From Bacteroidota bacterium (GTDB lineage: Bacteria > Bacteroidota > Bacteroidia > UKL13-3), in assembly GCA_040388375.1 (NCBI GenBank), contig JAZKBU010000005.1:62001-126000 (forward strand): a stretch of 64,000 bases of DNA, given 5' to 3'. A model generated the notes under the pieces. The model was not told where the DNA came from. It did not search any database and was given only the letters and a program-made list of their open reading frames with translations. Numbering within the stretch: the stretch's first letter is position 1; each line of letters starts with the position of its first letter. This document shows positions 35,646-45,634 of the stretch, in pieces. Position numbers and translations under genes: made by a program.

Positions 35646-38600
35646 TTATCCGGCTTTTTTCAAATACTCGTTAGCCTTGTCTTTATAATAAGGTTTTAGT
35701 TCCGTTGGAACGGTTTTAAGTATTTCTATTTGTTTGTTTTTCTCATCCAGGTATTTATCAAAAATAGGAGGAGGGGCAGTCTTTTCTTTTTCCTTACTTT
35801 GTTCTGCTTCCCTTTTTTTATCCTGTTCCTGTTTCTTTTCTGCTTTCTCGCTTTCAAGCATACGTGTCAGTATTTCTTCTTGGCGGTTTATTGTTTCCTG
35901 ACTCAAACGTTTGTTAAACAATTCCCGTTCGGTTTGTTCCATTTGTTTTTGCAGTTGTTGCAATTTACCGGCACCACCCAATCCTTCTTTTTCTTTGGCA
36001 TCCATTTGGCTTAGCATTTTTTGTAATTGCTGGCGAATAGCCATTTGTTGTGCGGCCATTCTTGCAAATTGTTCACTGCCTGTACCTCCTGGTTTATCTC
36101 CATTTTTGCCACTGCCATTGTTGTTTTGGCCTTCGCGCAATTGTTTGTTCAGCTCCTCTTGCATTTTTTTAAGTTGACTCATGCTTTTGTTGCCCTTGCC
36201 TTTTCCGCTGCCTTTGCCTTGTCCCTTACCTTCACCTTTTCCTTTTTGCGGCTTACCACTTTTTTTGCCTTTACCTTCACCACTACTTTGCAAGTCGTTT
36301 TGCATTTGTTTTAATACATCGCTCAGCATTACGGCAAGGTTATTCATATGCGTCATAGCCGTTTGTTGGTCAACTCTTATTTGAGGGATGTTACGTACTG
36401 TAAATCCTTGATTAGCCTTGTTCATGTGGCTATTCATTTTGGTCATTTCTTTATTAATAAATGAGCTTATTTCTGGTACCCTTTTACTTAATGCATCCAA
36501 GCTGTCTTCTATTATTTTAGCATTGTCTTTTAAGTTTTTTTGCTCCTGACCCATTTGCACAAATTGAGGATTGTATCCATTTACCTCTCTGAATTTTTGC
36601 ATAAGCCCTTCTTGCTGCTTACTTAACTCTACCAAGTTTTCAATAACTTCCCTTATTGCCTGCACATCTATTTCAGCCTCTTTGGCTTCCTGCTCTTCTT
36701 TGTTTTTCTTCATTTTCTCAGCCATTTCTTTCATTTTTTCGGCTGCTTTCTTTTGTTTTTTTTGCGCCTGACTTTCTTTGCCATCATTTAAGTCATCGCT
36801 GCTTTTTTTCATTTCTTCTTCTATACTTTTTTCTTCCTCTTTGGTATCAGTCAGTTCTTTTTTATCTTCAAGCGACTCGTTTTGTTTTTCAATGTCTTTC
36901 AGGTCTTTTTTTAACTCGTCAAACTCTTTATTCAGTTTGTCTTGTTCCTTTTTCAACTCTTCGCTCGAAGCCTTTTTTTGCTCTGTTTTTTGTTGTAAGT
37001 CTTCTTGTTTCTGCGCTAAATTCTCCAAGTCTTTGGTGGCATTATCCAGTTTTTTTTCTAACTCTAATTCCTTGTACATTTCCAGCATTTTATCCAGCTC
37101 TTTTTCTACATCCTTATTGTTCAGTTGCAGGTTTTCCATTTCTTGTTTCAACTGATTTTTGTTTTGCTGTTTCATCATGTCCTCCACCTTTTTCATCAGT
37201 TGTTTCATTTCATCATTCATCAACTCATTGTACATTTTTTCAATTTGTTGTTGCTTTTCTAAAATGTTTTCAGCCTCTTTTTTATATTCTTGTTCACGCT
37301 GGTTATTCAGTTTAAATTCTTTGTTGAGCTGTTCAATTTTTTTATTGAGTTCCTGTTGTTGTTTTAAAATGCTTTCAGCTTTGCGTTTCTCTTCCCACGT
37401 TAGTTCTCTTTTCTCCTGCATTTTTTGTTGTAATAGTTTTAATTCCTGTTGCAACTCTTTTGCTTCTTTAAGCGCTTCTTCCATTTTACTTTGAGTAGCC
37501 TCTGCATTTTTACTGCTTTGTTCTTTTAACTCCTGTTGGCTGGCCGCTTTAAATAACATGGTTTTCGATTTGGCTGATTTGGCGCCAAACACACCATCAT
37601 TATCCCATATTTCAAAGTAATATTCTAACTCATCACCCGATTCAATATTGGTTTCATTCAAATCGATATAGTAGTTAAAACGAATAGGGTTTTGTTTCCT
37701 GTCAATAGCAATTAAACGGGTACTTGTTTTGTTTAATTTTGCTTTGTTTTCACTATTTACAAAACGATAATTAAAAGTTAGTTTAGTTAATCCGTAATCA
37801 TCATTTCCATCGCCAATAAAGTAAACCTGTTTGCCAGTAACCGAATCACGTTTTTCTTCTACATTAATAATAGGTAATGCATCGGGAATAACGGTTAAAG
37901 CATAGTACATGGAGTCGCCTTTTGCTTTGGTTAAATTACTGTTTTTTATAAAATAATTTTGACTGACAAATACTTTTTTATGGAAAGAAAAATGGCTTTC
38001 ATCACTAGCCGAAGCTTCTACTGTTTTATTGTCAAATCCAAGTTCAATTTTAGTTGTTTGTTTACTGGTAAAGTTCCATGTTAAATTAGTTCCTGCCGGA
38101 ACCGAAAAATCAGTTGGGTTATTTATTACCTCTTCTTTTTTACCTAAATAACTAGGGTACACACATTTTACTTGGTAGCCTAAAATAATAGGCTTAGCCA
38201 CTACATTTAAAGTATATGCCTGGCTATTAAATTCATCAGCTTGTAAGTTAAATAAAGTACTTTTTTGTACGTTTTTAAAACTGTATAAAAAATGGGTTTT
38301 ATCCTTTTGTTGTAGTTTGTATAAGTTGCCATCTACATTAATGAAAACCTCGCTGGGTATTTGCTTACCCGATACTTTAACCTGTAAATCAAAATCAGTG
38401 AACTGTTCGCTATTTAAGTCAGTGTTTTCAATAGTAAAATTAAAAGGGGCAATAGGGGCAAAAGTTTTATCGTATTGTAATATACGTTTACTTCCATCGC
38501 TCAATAAATCAGGCTTTACAAAACTTAATAAAACAATAGCAATAATGGGCAGTATAGCATATTTGGCGTATTTTAAGTTTTCTTTAAAATTAACAGCGAG

Positions 38601-39038
38601 TTGAAAAGGAATAGGATTTAGCAAAGCCGTTTTTTGTTCAATAGCTGCTATTAATAAACTATTGTCTTGCTGCAAAGCATCGGCTGTATGTTTCAGTTGT
38701 AATGTATTTAGTAAGCTATCGTTTACGTTGCTAAAATGCTTGCCAATAATAGTAGAAGCCTGTTCGTAATTAATGGTTTTTCTTAGCTTTAAAATACCGG
38801 TTAATGGAATAACAATATACTTAACAATACCAAAAATGGTAAAAGCCAAGAAAGTGAAAAATATGCAGGCCCTTATTGTTGAATTATACCTGCCAAAATA
38901 TTCCAAAGTAGCAATTAAAATAAAAGTAGAAATGGTAGCAATGAAAAAAAATATAGACCCTTTTATTAATTGATTTTTGTAATATTTGCGTATAAACGCA
39001 TCTAATTTTTGTGTTAGTATTTGATAATGGCTGCTCAT
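35646..39038 (-). CDS. DUF4175-type membrane coiled-coil protein
   Basis: 1130 residues. N-terminal membrane helices at about residues 27-49, 55-78 and 155-172, then an Ig-like beta region (to about 490), then an unbroken Glu/Lys/Gln-rich coiled coil (about 500-800), then a Gly/Lys-rich linker (about 916-953) and a final coiled coil. This is the Bacteroidota DUF4175 family; its function is not established but it sits in the inner membrane with the long part in the periplasm. The A/G-rich coding sequence creates long antisense frames that are not genes. Start chosen at the first ATG, before MSSHYQILT. Confidence 0.88.
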   Translation of the reverse strand: MSSHYQILTQKLDAFIRKYYKNQLIKGSIFFFIATISTFILIATLEYFGRYNSTIRACIFFTFLAFTIFGIVKYIVIPLTGILKLRKTINYEQASTIIGKHFSNVNDSLLNTLQLKHTADALQQDNSLLIAAIEQKTALLNPIPFQLAVNFKENLKYAKYAILPIIAIVLLSFVKPDLLSDGSKRILQYDKTFAPIAPFNFTIENTDLNSEQFTDFDLQVKVSGKQIPSEVFINVDGNLYKLQQKDKTHFLYSFKNVQKSTLFNLQADEFNSQAYTLNVVAKPIILGYQVKCVYPSYLGKKEEVINNPTDFSVPAGTNLTWNFTSKQTTKIELGFDNKTVEASASDESHFSFHKKVFVSQNYFIKNSNLTKAKGDSMYYALTVIPDALPIINVEEKRDSVTGKQVYFIGDGNDDYGLTKLTFNYRFVNSENKAKLNKTSTRLIAIDRKQNPIRFNYYIDLNETNIESGDELEYYFEIWDNDGVFGAKSAKSKTMLFKAASQQELKEQSSKNAEATQSKMEEALKEAKELQQELKLLQQKMQEKRELTWEEKRKAESILKQQQELNKKIEQLNKEFKLNNQREQEYKKEAENILEKQQQIEKMYNELMNDEMKQLMKKVEDMMKQQNKNQLKQEMENLQLNNKDVEKELDKMLEMYKELELEKKLDNATKDLENLAQKQEDLQQKTEQKKASSEELKKEQDKLNKEFDELKKDLKDIEKQNESLEDKKELTDTKEEEKSIEEEMKKSSDDLNDGKESQAQKKQKKAAEKMKEMAEKMKKNKEEQEAKEAEIDVQAIREVIENLVELSKQQEGLMQKFREVNGYNPQFVQMGQEQKNLKDNAKIIEDSLDALSKRVPEISSFINKEMTKMNSHMNKANQGFTVRNIPQIRVDQQTAMTHMNNLAVMLSDVLKQMQNDLQSSGEGKGKKSGKPQKGKGEGKGQGKGSGKGKGNKSMSQLKKMQEELNKQLREGQNNNGSGKNGDKPGGTGSEQFARMAAQQMAIRQQLQKMLSQMDAKEKEGLGGAGKLQQLQKQMEQTERELFNKRLSQETINRQEEILTRMLESEKAEKKQEQDKKREAEQSKEKEKTAPPPIFDKYLDEKNKQIEILKTVPTELKPYYKDKANEYLKKAG

Positions 39039-39362
39039 GGTTACTCAAAAGCGAATTTATAGTTTAATAACGAAGGAAAAAGTAAAAATTTTTAAATGGA
39101 AAACGACCCTATTTAGGCGAAAATTACCTGAAATGGTTAAAGTCAGTAACTTATGTCTTGGTTTGGAAAATATAGCCATTTTTACCCTACAACAGCGCCC
39201 TTACCAATGCCAAATAGTTTTTACCGGAATACAACCAATTACTAAATTATGTTTACTTATTGTTTTATAAAAGCAAAGTTTATATTTGCTAACTAGCTTA
39301 ATTAAACATAAACAGATGTTATTGAGAGCTAAAATTTTTGTAAAATATTTTAAATCAAATAA
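39039..39362 (+). promoter_or_regulatory. Divergent intergenic region with candidate promoter
   Basis: TTG (39260-39262), 18-nt spacer, TATATTTG (39281-39288) fits the Bacteroidota promoter consensus and lies about 75 nt before the DUF4397 ATG. The rest of the 324-nt region shows nothing else recognisable; a + strand frame at 39037-39270 is unlikely to be a gene. Confidence 0.5.
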
Positions 39363-41858
39363 ATGAAACACTTTAACGCATTAAAAAAAGGTTTATTTCT
39401 GTTAAGTGCCAGTGCATTTTTGTTAACAGCAAAAGCGCAAACGGCCCGTTTTCAAATCATTCATAATGCAGCCGATCCGGTTTTAGATACGGTTGACGTT
39501 TATGTAAATGGAACTAAATGGGATAACATAGCTTTCAGACAAGCCTCTTCTCTAATTACAGTAAATGCAGGAACAGTATTAATCAATATAAACGATAAGT
39601 CAAGTGTTGATAGTAGTGATCAGGTATTGACCAGGTTCTCAAAAGCATTAACTGCTAACTCAAATACTATATTAATGGTTGCAGGTGTAAGTAATACAAG
39701 CAATTTTGCTGCTAACCCCAATAGTGTAAATACAGCTATCCAGTTAGTTTCAAAAGCAGTAACCACTTTGGCTGCAGGCAGCGGAAAAGTACAAATCAGC
39801 TTTATGCATGGAGTAACAGATGCTCCATCTGTTGATATTTTCTCTCGTCCTTCACCTACATCAGGTGCATTACCAACGGGTTTATTATACGGACAAGCAA
39901 GTGGTACAACACCTGTTTTCTTCGATAATGGTACCATTTACGCTGAAATCCGTTTAGCCGGAACAAAAAACGTATTGAAATCATATACAACCAGTTTAAG
40001 TGCATTTAACCAACAAGCCATTACTGTTTTTGCTTCAGGATTTGTTGATCCTTTAGCCAATCAAAATGGCTATGGAATGGGTTTATTTGCGGTAGATACT
40101 AACGGAAATGTAGTGGTGTTAAAAGAAGCTGCAAGAGTTCAGTTAATTCATAATGCACCCGATACAGCAATAAAAAATGTAGATATTTACTTTAATGATG
40201 ATAAACTGGTATCGAATTTAGCTTTTAGAAAAGCAACTGCTTTTTTTACTGCTGAAGCAGGTGCACACAGAATAAGAGTAGCGAATGCTAACCAAACCGA
40301 TACTATTTTTTATATACCATCGGTAACTTTATTTACAGGTAAATCATACGTGGCTATAGCTACAGGTGTAAAAGATACTACAACTTATGCTGCAAATCCT
40401 GAAGGACACGACAGAGGATTTACCATTAATGGTTTTGACAGTTTATCAGAAGGTTCAACAGTAACCGGTAACTTTCAGTATGTAGTTTATAATGGTACGC
40501 CAGATGCAGTAGATTTATCATTCAACAGAATTTCAAATAACACTACAATTATCAGTAATTTAGCTTATGGCAAATTCTCTAATTTATTAAACGCCAATGC
40601 AAACTTTATTTTTAATGTAAGTAACAGTACGCAAACTGCCTATAACGGAGCTTATACTTTAACCGCTACAGGTACTAACTTAAACCAATCAGGTGTTATA
40701 TTTACTTCAGGTTTTTATAGCGAAACTGGAAACCCTGTTAATTCACCATCGTTTAAAATTTATGTTGCTTATAACAATGGTACTGTAGCTGAGTTAATTC
40801 GTTTAAAAAACAAATTACAAATTATACATAACTCGCCTGATACAACCATTAAAACTATTGATGTATATGCAAACGGAGTAAAATTTGTAAATGGATTAGG
40901 CTTTAGAAAAACAACAGGTATTGCAGCTACTGATGCATATGTGCCGGTTAGGTTAAACTTAACTAATGGTGGTTCGGTTGATACAAGTAATTCATTATGG
41001 GCAGTTAGTTTATTACCTGATTCAAACTTTAATATTGCTATCACTCACGGATTTACCGGAACTGCATATAGAGCTAACCCTGAAAGTATTTCAACTAACT
41101 TTGGTGTAACCGTAATAAGCCCTGCCAAACAAGTTGCTACTTTACCTAAACCAACCAATGAGGTTACGTTTTTCCATGGTGCGGTTAATCTAGGGAAAAT
41201 TACTATACAAGGTGAGCAAGAAGGTTTGTTTGTAGCAAAATCAAACTCATATAAAACTACTTACAAATACTCTCCAACAAAAGGTAATGCAGCAGCTACT
41301 TACAATATTACTGATGCTAATTCTGGTGCAGGTATATCAACTTACAAAGCGAATTTCGTGGGAAGAACAGGTAATACAGGTGTGTTATTAGCTTCGGGTG
41401 TTGCTTTGGATTTAAGAACAGTAAAAGTACAGTATAAATTAGATTCATTACATACAGCTCTTAAGGACTCTGCTTTAAACTACGCTGATTCATTATTGTA
41501 TACACAAAATAAAGATATACTATTAGGTTATTATATTGTTTGGACTGATGGCTCAGTAGATACTTTAGAAAGAGTAAGAGGAGTTGGTATTGCTGAGGTA
41601 ACTAAACAAAACGAATTACTTTTATATCCAAACCCGGTTAAAGAAACTTTAAATGTAGTATTCACAAGTAAATCAAACCAGGAAGCAGCTATCAATATTA
41701 TTGATTTACGAGGAGCGATTGTAAAATCGGAAAAAGTAAATTTGAGAAACAGCTTAAATGAAATAAGCTTAAATGTAAGCAACCTGAATGCAGGCATCTA
41801 TTTTGTTCAACTAACCACCAATGAAGGTGTAGTAACAAAAAAATTAATTGTTGAATAA
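39363..41858 (+). CDS. Secreted DUF4397-repeat protein with T9SS sorting domain
   Basis: 831 residues, signal peptide (residues 1-25, ending TAKAQ). The DUF4397 unit recurs: FQIIHNAADPVLDTVDVYVN, VQLIHNAPDTAIKNVDIYF, VVYNGTPDAVDLSF and LQIIHNSPDTTIKTIDVYA, each followed by an NLAF/GLGFRK strand. These are beta-sandwich repeats of unknown ligand. The last 85 residues (LLYPNPVKETLNV, then IIDLRGAIVKSEK, ending NAGIYFVQLTTNEG) are a type A T9SS domain. A clear terminator follows. Probably a surface protein. Confidence 0.93.
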   Translation: MKHFNALKKGLFLLSASAFLLTAKAQTARFQIIHNAADPVLDTVDVYVNGTKWDNIAFRQASSLITVNAGTVLININDKSSVDSSDQVLTRFSKALTANSNTILMVAGVSNTSNFAANPNSVNTAIQLVSKAVTTLAAGSGKVQISFMHGVTDAPSVDIFSRPSPTSGALPTGLLYGQASGTTPVFFDNGTIYAEIRLAGTKNVLKSYTTSLSAFNQQAITVFASGFVDPLANQNGYGMGLFAVDTNGNVVVLKEAARVQLIHNAPDTAIKNVDIYFNDDKLVSNLAFRKATAFFTAEAGAHRIRVANANQTDTIFYIPSVTLFTGKSYVAIATGVKDTTTYAANPEGHDRGFTINGFDSLSEGSTVTGNFQYVVYNGTPDAVDLSFNRISNNTTIISNLAYGKFSNLLNANANFIFNVSNSTQTAYNGAYTLTATGTNLNQSGVIFTSGFYSETGNPVNSPSFKIYVAYNNGTVAELIRLKNKLQIIHNSPDTTIKTIDVYANGVKFVNGLGFRKTTGIAATDAYVPVRLNLTNGGSVDTSNSLWAVSLLPDSNFNIAITHGFTGTAYRANPESISTNFGVTVISPAKQVATLPKPTNEVTFFHGAVNLGKITIQGEQEGLFVAKSNSYKTTYKYSPTKGNAAATYNITDANSGAGISTYKANFVGRTGNTGVLLASGVALDLRTVKVQYKLDSLHTALKDSALNYADSLLYTQNKDILLGYYIVWTDGSVDTLERVRGVGIAEVTKQNELLLYPNPVKETLNVVFTSKSNQEAAINIIDLRGAIVKSEKVNLRNSLNEISLNVSNLNAGIYFVQLTTNEGVVTKKLIVE

Positions 41859-41886
41859 ATAAGAGAATTAATACAATTGAAAATAG

Positions 41887-41919
41887 AAAAGCGGGCATTG
41901 TTACAATGCCCGCTTTTTT
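41887..41919 (+). terminator. Terminator of DUF4397 gene
   Basis: AAAAGCGGGCATTG / CAATGCCCGCTTTT stem, loop TTA, T run. Confidence 0.9.
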
Positions 41920-41966
41920 AATGCAAATACCTTATAAAAATATTATTTACTTAAGGTGTTTGCAAT

Positions 41967-41974
41967 TATATTTG
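41967..41974 (+). promoter_or_regulatory. Candidate -7 box for the DHS-like gene
   Basis: TATATTTG matches TAnnTTTG and is 22 nt before the ATG; no clear TTTG -33 box is seen. Confidence 0.3.
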
Positions 41975-41996
41975 CTGCCTTATTTAAAAAAGCAAT

Positions 41997-42971
41997 ATGA
42001 GCAAAGGACCTATTTCAAATTTCATTGAAACACATTATAAACACTTTAATGCAGCCGCTTTAGTTGATGCTGCTAAAGGTTATGAAACACACCTTACCGA
42101 AGGTGGTAAAATGATGGTAACATTAGCAGGTGCTATGAGTACCGCTGAGTTAGGTAAATCATTAGCTGAAATGATTCGCCAGGGTAAAGTTGATATTATT
42201 AGCTGTACAGGTGCAAACTTAGAAGAGGATATTATGAATCTGGTAGCTCATAGTCATTACAAACGCGTACCTAATTACCGTGATTTAAGTCCGCAGGATG
42301 AATGGGATTTATTAGAAAACCATTACAACCGTGTAACCGATACTTGTATTCCTGAAGAGGAAGCTTTCCGCAGATTACAAAAACATATTTATAAAATTTG
42401 GAAAGATGCAGATACAGCAGGCGAACGCTTTTTTCCGCATGAATACATGTATAAAATATTGTTAAGTGGCGAGTTAAAACAATACTACGAAATTGATCCT
42501 AAAAACTCGTGGATGTTAGCTGCTGCTGAACGTAATTTGCCAATGGTAGTTCCGGGTTGGGAAGACTCAACAATGGGAAATATTTTTGCTTCATACGTTA
42601 TTAAAAATGAAATAAAAGCCACTACAATGAAGTCAGGTATTGAATACATGGCTTGGTTAGCTGACTGGTATGTGAAAAACAGCGAAGGAAAAGGAATTGG
42701 TTTCTTTCAGATAGGTGGCGGTATTGCCGGTGATTTTCCTATTTGCGTAGTACCAATGTTATACCAAGATATGGAGATGGAAAACATTCCGTTTTGGAGT
42801 TATTTCTGCCAAATCAGCGATTCAACAACCAGTTATGGTTCGTATTCAGGAGCTGTACCAAACGAAAAAATTACTTGGGGTAAATTAGATATTCATACAC
42901 CTAAGTTTATAGTAGAAAGTGATGCTACTATTGTGGCACCGCTTATGTTTGCCTGGATATTGGGTTGGTAA
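41997..42971 (+). CDS. Deoxyhypusine synthase-like protein
   Basis: 324 residues. It matches the DHS family in SCTGANLEEDIM (nucleotide-loop region), IGFFQIGGGIAGDFP (Gly-rich NAD site) and ITWGKLD, whose Lys296 corresponds to the catalytic lysine of DHS. The end VESDATIVAPLMFAWILGW also fits. In eukaryotes and archaea DHS modifies eIF5A; bacterial homologues may instead make homospermidine or another NAD/spermidine-linked product. The target here is not known: the genome's EF-P has no lysine at the loop tip. Single gene with its own promoter-like box and terminator. Confidence 0.85.
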   Translation: MSKGPISNFIETHYKHFNAAALVDAAKGYETHLTEGGKMMVTLAGAMSTAELGKSLAEMIRQGKVDIISCTGANLEEDIMNLVAHSHYKRVPNYRDLSPQDEWDLLENHYNRVTDTCIPEEEAFRRLQKHIYKIWKDADTAGERFFPHEYMYKILLSGELKQYYEIDPKNSWMLAAAERNLPMVVPGWEDSTMGNIFASYVIKNEIKATTMKSGIEYMAWLADWYVKNSEGKGIGFFQIGGGIAGDFPICVVPMLYQDMEMENIPFWSYFCQISDSTTSYGSYSGAVPNEKITWGKLDIHTPKFIVESDATIVAPLMFAWILGW

Positions 42972-42994
42972 GATTAAAACTTATCTATACATAA

Positions 42995-43028
42995 AAAAGC
43001 CCTGCATGTTTTCATGCAGGGCTTTTTA
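42995..43028. terminator. Bidirectional terminator
   Basis: AAAAAGCCCTGCATG / CATGCAGGGCTTTTT stem, loop TTTT, between converging genes. Confidence 0.9.
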
Positions 43029-43043
43029 TTTTATGTCTTATTA

Positions 43044-45167
43044 TTATTTCTTACTGGTTAATTCATTTACCAGATTATCGGCTTTGGCTACTTTTTGCAG
43101 TATCCATAAAACGTAGCGAATATCAACAGCTACACTTCTGCTATAGCTTTCGTTCCAGGCATAATCATTTATAGTAGCTGTGTAAGCCCTGTCAAAGTTT
43201 ACACCTACCAGTTCGCCTTTTGCGTTCATAACAGGGCTACCGCTGTTACCACCTGTAGTATCTAAATTATATAAAAAATTAATAGGCAAATCATTAATGC
43301 TTGGTTTCAATAAATCGCCATAATCTTTGGCTGCATATAACTCTTTAATAACAGGTAGTAATTCATAATCCACACCATCTTCTTTTTGTATAATTCCGCT
43401 TAACGAAGTAAAAGGTGCATGGTATTCTGCATCGTTAGGGCTATAACCTTTTACATAACCGTAAGTAAAACGCAGTGTTGAGTTGGCATCCGGTACAAAG
43501 CTTTTGTTTTGATATACCGTTTTGGCATCTACATATTTTGCCATCAATAAATTTAACTCCGCGTCTCTTTTTTTATCCTCTTCATCAAAATAATTTATTT
43601 CAGTATTTAACTCATGTGCAAAGTTTAATAATGGGTCGTTAAGGGCAAACAGTTTTTCAATATCTTCATTGGCAAGCTTGTCAATAGCTTTGGCATCTTT
43701 AAAAATAGTGGTATTATAGAGTACATTTATATCGCCTAAACTACCTATTGCTTTAACCGTATTTTCTTTATTAAATGCTGCGGCATCGTCCGCCATTTTT
43801 GCTATGGCTACGCGCTCAAAAGTTTCATCGTATTTGTAGAATGTAGTATTGAGTAATTGTTTTAGTTTAACACCTTGCTTTAGTTTAAATTCAGTCCTTT
43901 CTGCATCGGTTTTTAAATTTTGAAAAGCTACTTTATAATTATCAACGGCCGCAGCAACTGATAGGATAGGGGCTATACTATAAATTTGATCGTACCATAA
44001 GTTACGTGGAGCATATTTAATAATATCATCATATAATACATTGATACGTGGAATAACCTGGCTGTAGGTAGCCTTTAAGGTTTCATCTTTTGATAGAAAA
44101 TCTTGCAACAATTTTTCATCAGCATATTTTTTATCTGTTAATTTAACACGTTTAAAACCTTGTAATTTTCCTTTGAAATTTTTAGTTGTATTGGCTAATT
44201 GTTTTATACGTGTAGCATATTTTATTTCTAATGCTTTATTGCCTTTACCCAATTTTTCCATTTCATTTATTTGCCAATCGTAAATATTGCTGATGTATTG
44301 GAGCATGTATTGTTCGTGGTATTTATAAAATGCAGCAGGTTGGTGGCGGTAAGTTCTGCCGGGGTAACCCAGTATAAAAACAAAATCATTTTCATTTACA
44401 CCTTTAGGGTTAATGGGTAAATACTTAGCTGGTTTATAAGGTATATTGTTGGGGCTATAATCAGCCGCACTTCCGTCAGGAGCTACATAAGCTCTTAAAA
44501 AAGCAAAGTCGCCACTGTGGCGAGGCCAAACCCAATTGTCTTTTTCTCCTCCGTATTCACCAATACTACGTGCCGGTACATAAACCAGTCGTACATCTTT
44601 TAATAACTTGTACCTGAATAAAACATAAGTCCTGCCGGTAAACATTTCCGATATTTCACAGCTCAATCCTTGGTTGGCTTTGTTTTCAGCCTCGGTTACA
44701 GTTTTTATATTATTGGCAATTATTTTTAAGCGTTCAGCCGCATCGCTGGTGCTTTGTGTACCTTGCAGTATTTTGCCCGATACATCTTCGTAGCTGGCTG
44801 TAATTTTGCATACCAGTCCTTTTGCCTGCGCTTCTTCATTTTTTGTTTTAGCTAAATAGCCATTTTTTATATAATCATGTGCGGTATCACTAATAGCAGC
44901 AACAAAGCTAAATGCACAGTGGTGGTTGGTTACTATTAAACCATCGTTACTTACAAAACTTCCTGTACATCCGCCAACACGTACTATAGCATCCATTATG
45001 CTAATACCATTAGGGTTATACAATTCAATTGGTTTTATTTTTAATCCAATCTTTTTAAGATCAATTTTTTTAATTTCAGATAAAGGAAACATGCCTTCGT
45101 CAGCTTTAAAGCTTTGGCTAATCCCAATAATAGCAAGGGTTAGTACAACTACAATATATTTTTTCAT
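43044..45167 (-). CDS. S46 family dipeptidyl-peptidase, DPP11-type
   Basis: 707 residues, signal peptide (residues 1-19, ending SQSF or nearby). S46 serine peptidases remove dipeptides from oligopeptides in the periplasm. The histidine is in TNHHCAF (81-84) and the serine is Ser642 in TTGGNSGSPVMN. Eighteen residues after it is Arg660 in NFDR, the position of Arg673 relative to Ser655 in Porphyromonas DPP11, which gives Asp/Glu specificity (DPP7 has Gly). So Asp/Glu preference is inferred. Length and helical middle match the family. Terminator hairpin follows. Confidence 0.92.
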   Translation of the reverse strand: MKKYIVVVLTLAIIGISQSFKADEGMFPLSEIKKIDLKKIGLKIKPIELYNPNGISIMDAIVRVGGCTGSFVSNDGLIVTNHHCAFSFVAAISDTAHDYIKNGYLAKTKNEEAQAKGLVCKITASYEDVSGKILQGTQSTSDAAERLKIIANNIKTVTEAENKANQGLSCEISEMFTGRTYVLFRYKLLKDVRLVYVPARSIGEYGGEKDNWVWPRHSGDFAFLRAYVAPDGSAADYSPNNIPYKPAKYLPINPKGVNENDFVFILGYPGRTYRHQPAAFYKYHEQYMLQYISNIYDWQINEMEKLGKGNKALEIKYATRIKQLANTTKNFKGKLQGFKRVKLTDKKYADEKLLQDFLSKDETLKATYSQVIPRINVLYDDIIKYAPRNLWYDQIYSIAPILSVAAAVDNYKVAFQNLKTDAERTEFKLKQGVKLKQLLNTTFYKYDETFERVAIAKMADDAAAFNKENTVKAIGSLGDINVLYNTTIFKDAKAIDKLANEDIEKLFALNDPLLNFAHELNTEINYFDEEDKKRDAELNLLMAKYVDAKTVYQNKSFVPDANSTLRFTYGYVKGYSPNDAEYHAPFTSLSGIIQKEDGVDYELLPVIKELYAAKDYGDLLKPSINDLPINFLYNLDTTGGNSGSPVMNAKGELVGVNFDRAYTATINDYAWNESYSRSVAVDIRYVLWILQKVAKADNLVNELTSKK

Positions 45168-45634
45168 AACGTATAAAAGGCAGGCAATATAAATTATTTG
45201 TTAAGCATAATATATAAATATTGGTTTATGTAATAATGGAAATAATGCGACATTTTTCTTGAAGGTATTGTAACAAGCTTTTACCCCCCTTGCTTTTTGT
45301 TGTGTTTTTAATAAGTCCAATTTTTTTAAAATACGCACTATTGTATAATGTTTTGACAGTTAAATATTTGTAAGTTTAACTCGTGACAAATAAGTATTAA
45401 AATTTGAGTTTTCTGAAAGTTTTTATTGTAAAATTTTTGACAGCCGTAAATAAAATGACAAGGTGCTACTCCTTACCGCTACTCATTTTTCTTAATTTTT
45501 AGTAAATTTTAAGTTATTAAATAAACAATAATCTGGATTAAATGTAGAAGAGGCTGCTTTTTTATGCTAAATAAAACGGATAAATAGCAATAACAAAATT
45601 CACAAAAATCAAACAAAATAAATCAAAAGAATGT
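45168..45634. other. 467-nt divergent intergenic region
   Basis: No gene. AT-rich leader between the S46 peptidase (minus) and the giant adhesin (+). A TATAAT-like and several TATTTG-like sequences occur at 45340-45420, but no box pair fits the consensus well. The adhesin leader from about 45500 is likely untranslated. Confidence 0.5.

Noticed and set aside
36656-37494. Long + strand open frames rich in Phe, Cys and Ser opposite the DUF4175 gene
   Set aside because: They are the complement of the Glu/Lys/Gln-rich coiled coil; composition and absence of motifs mark them as shadows.
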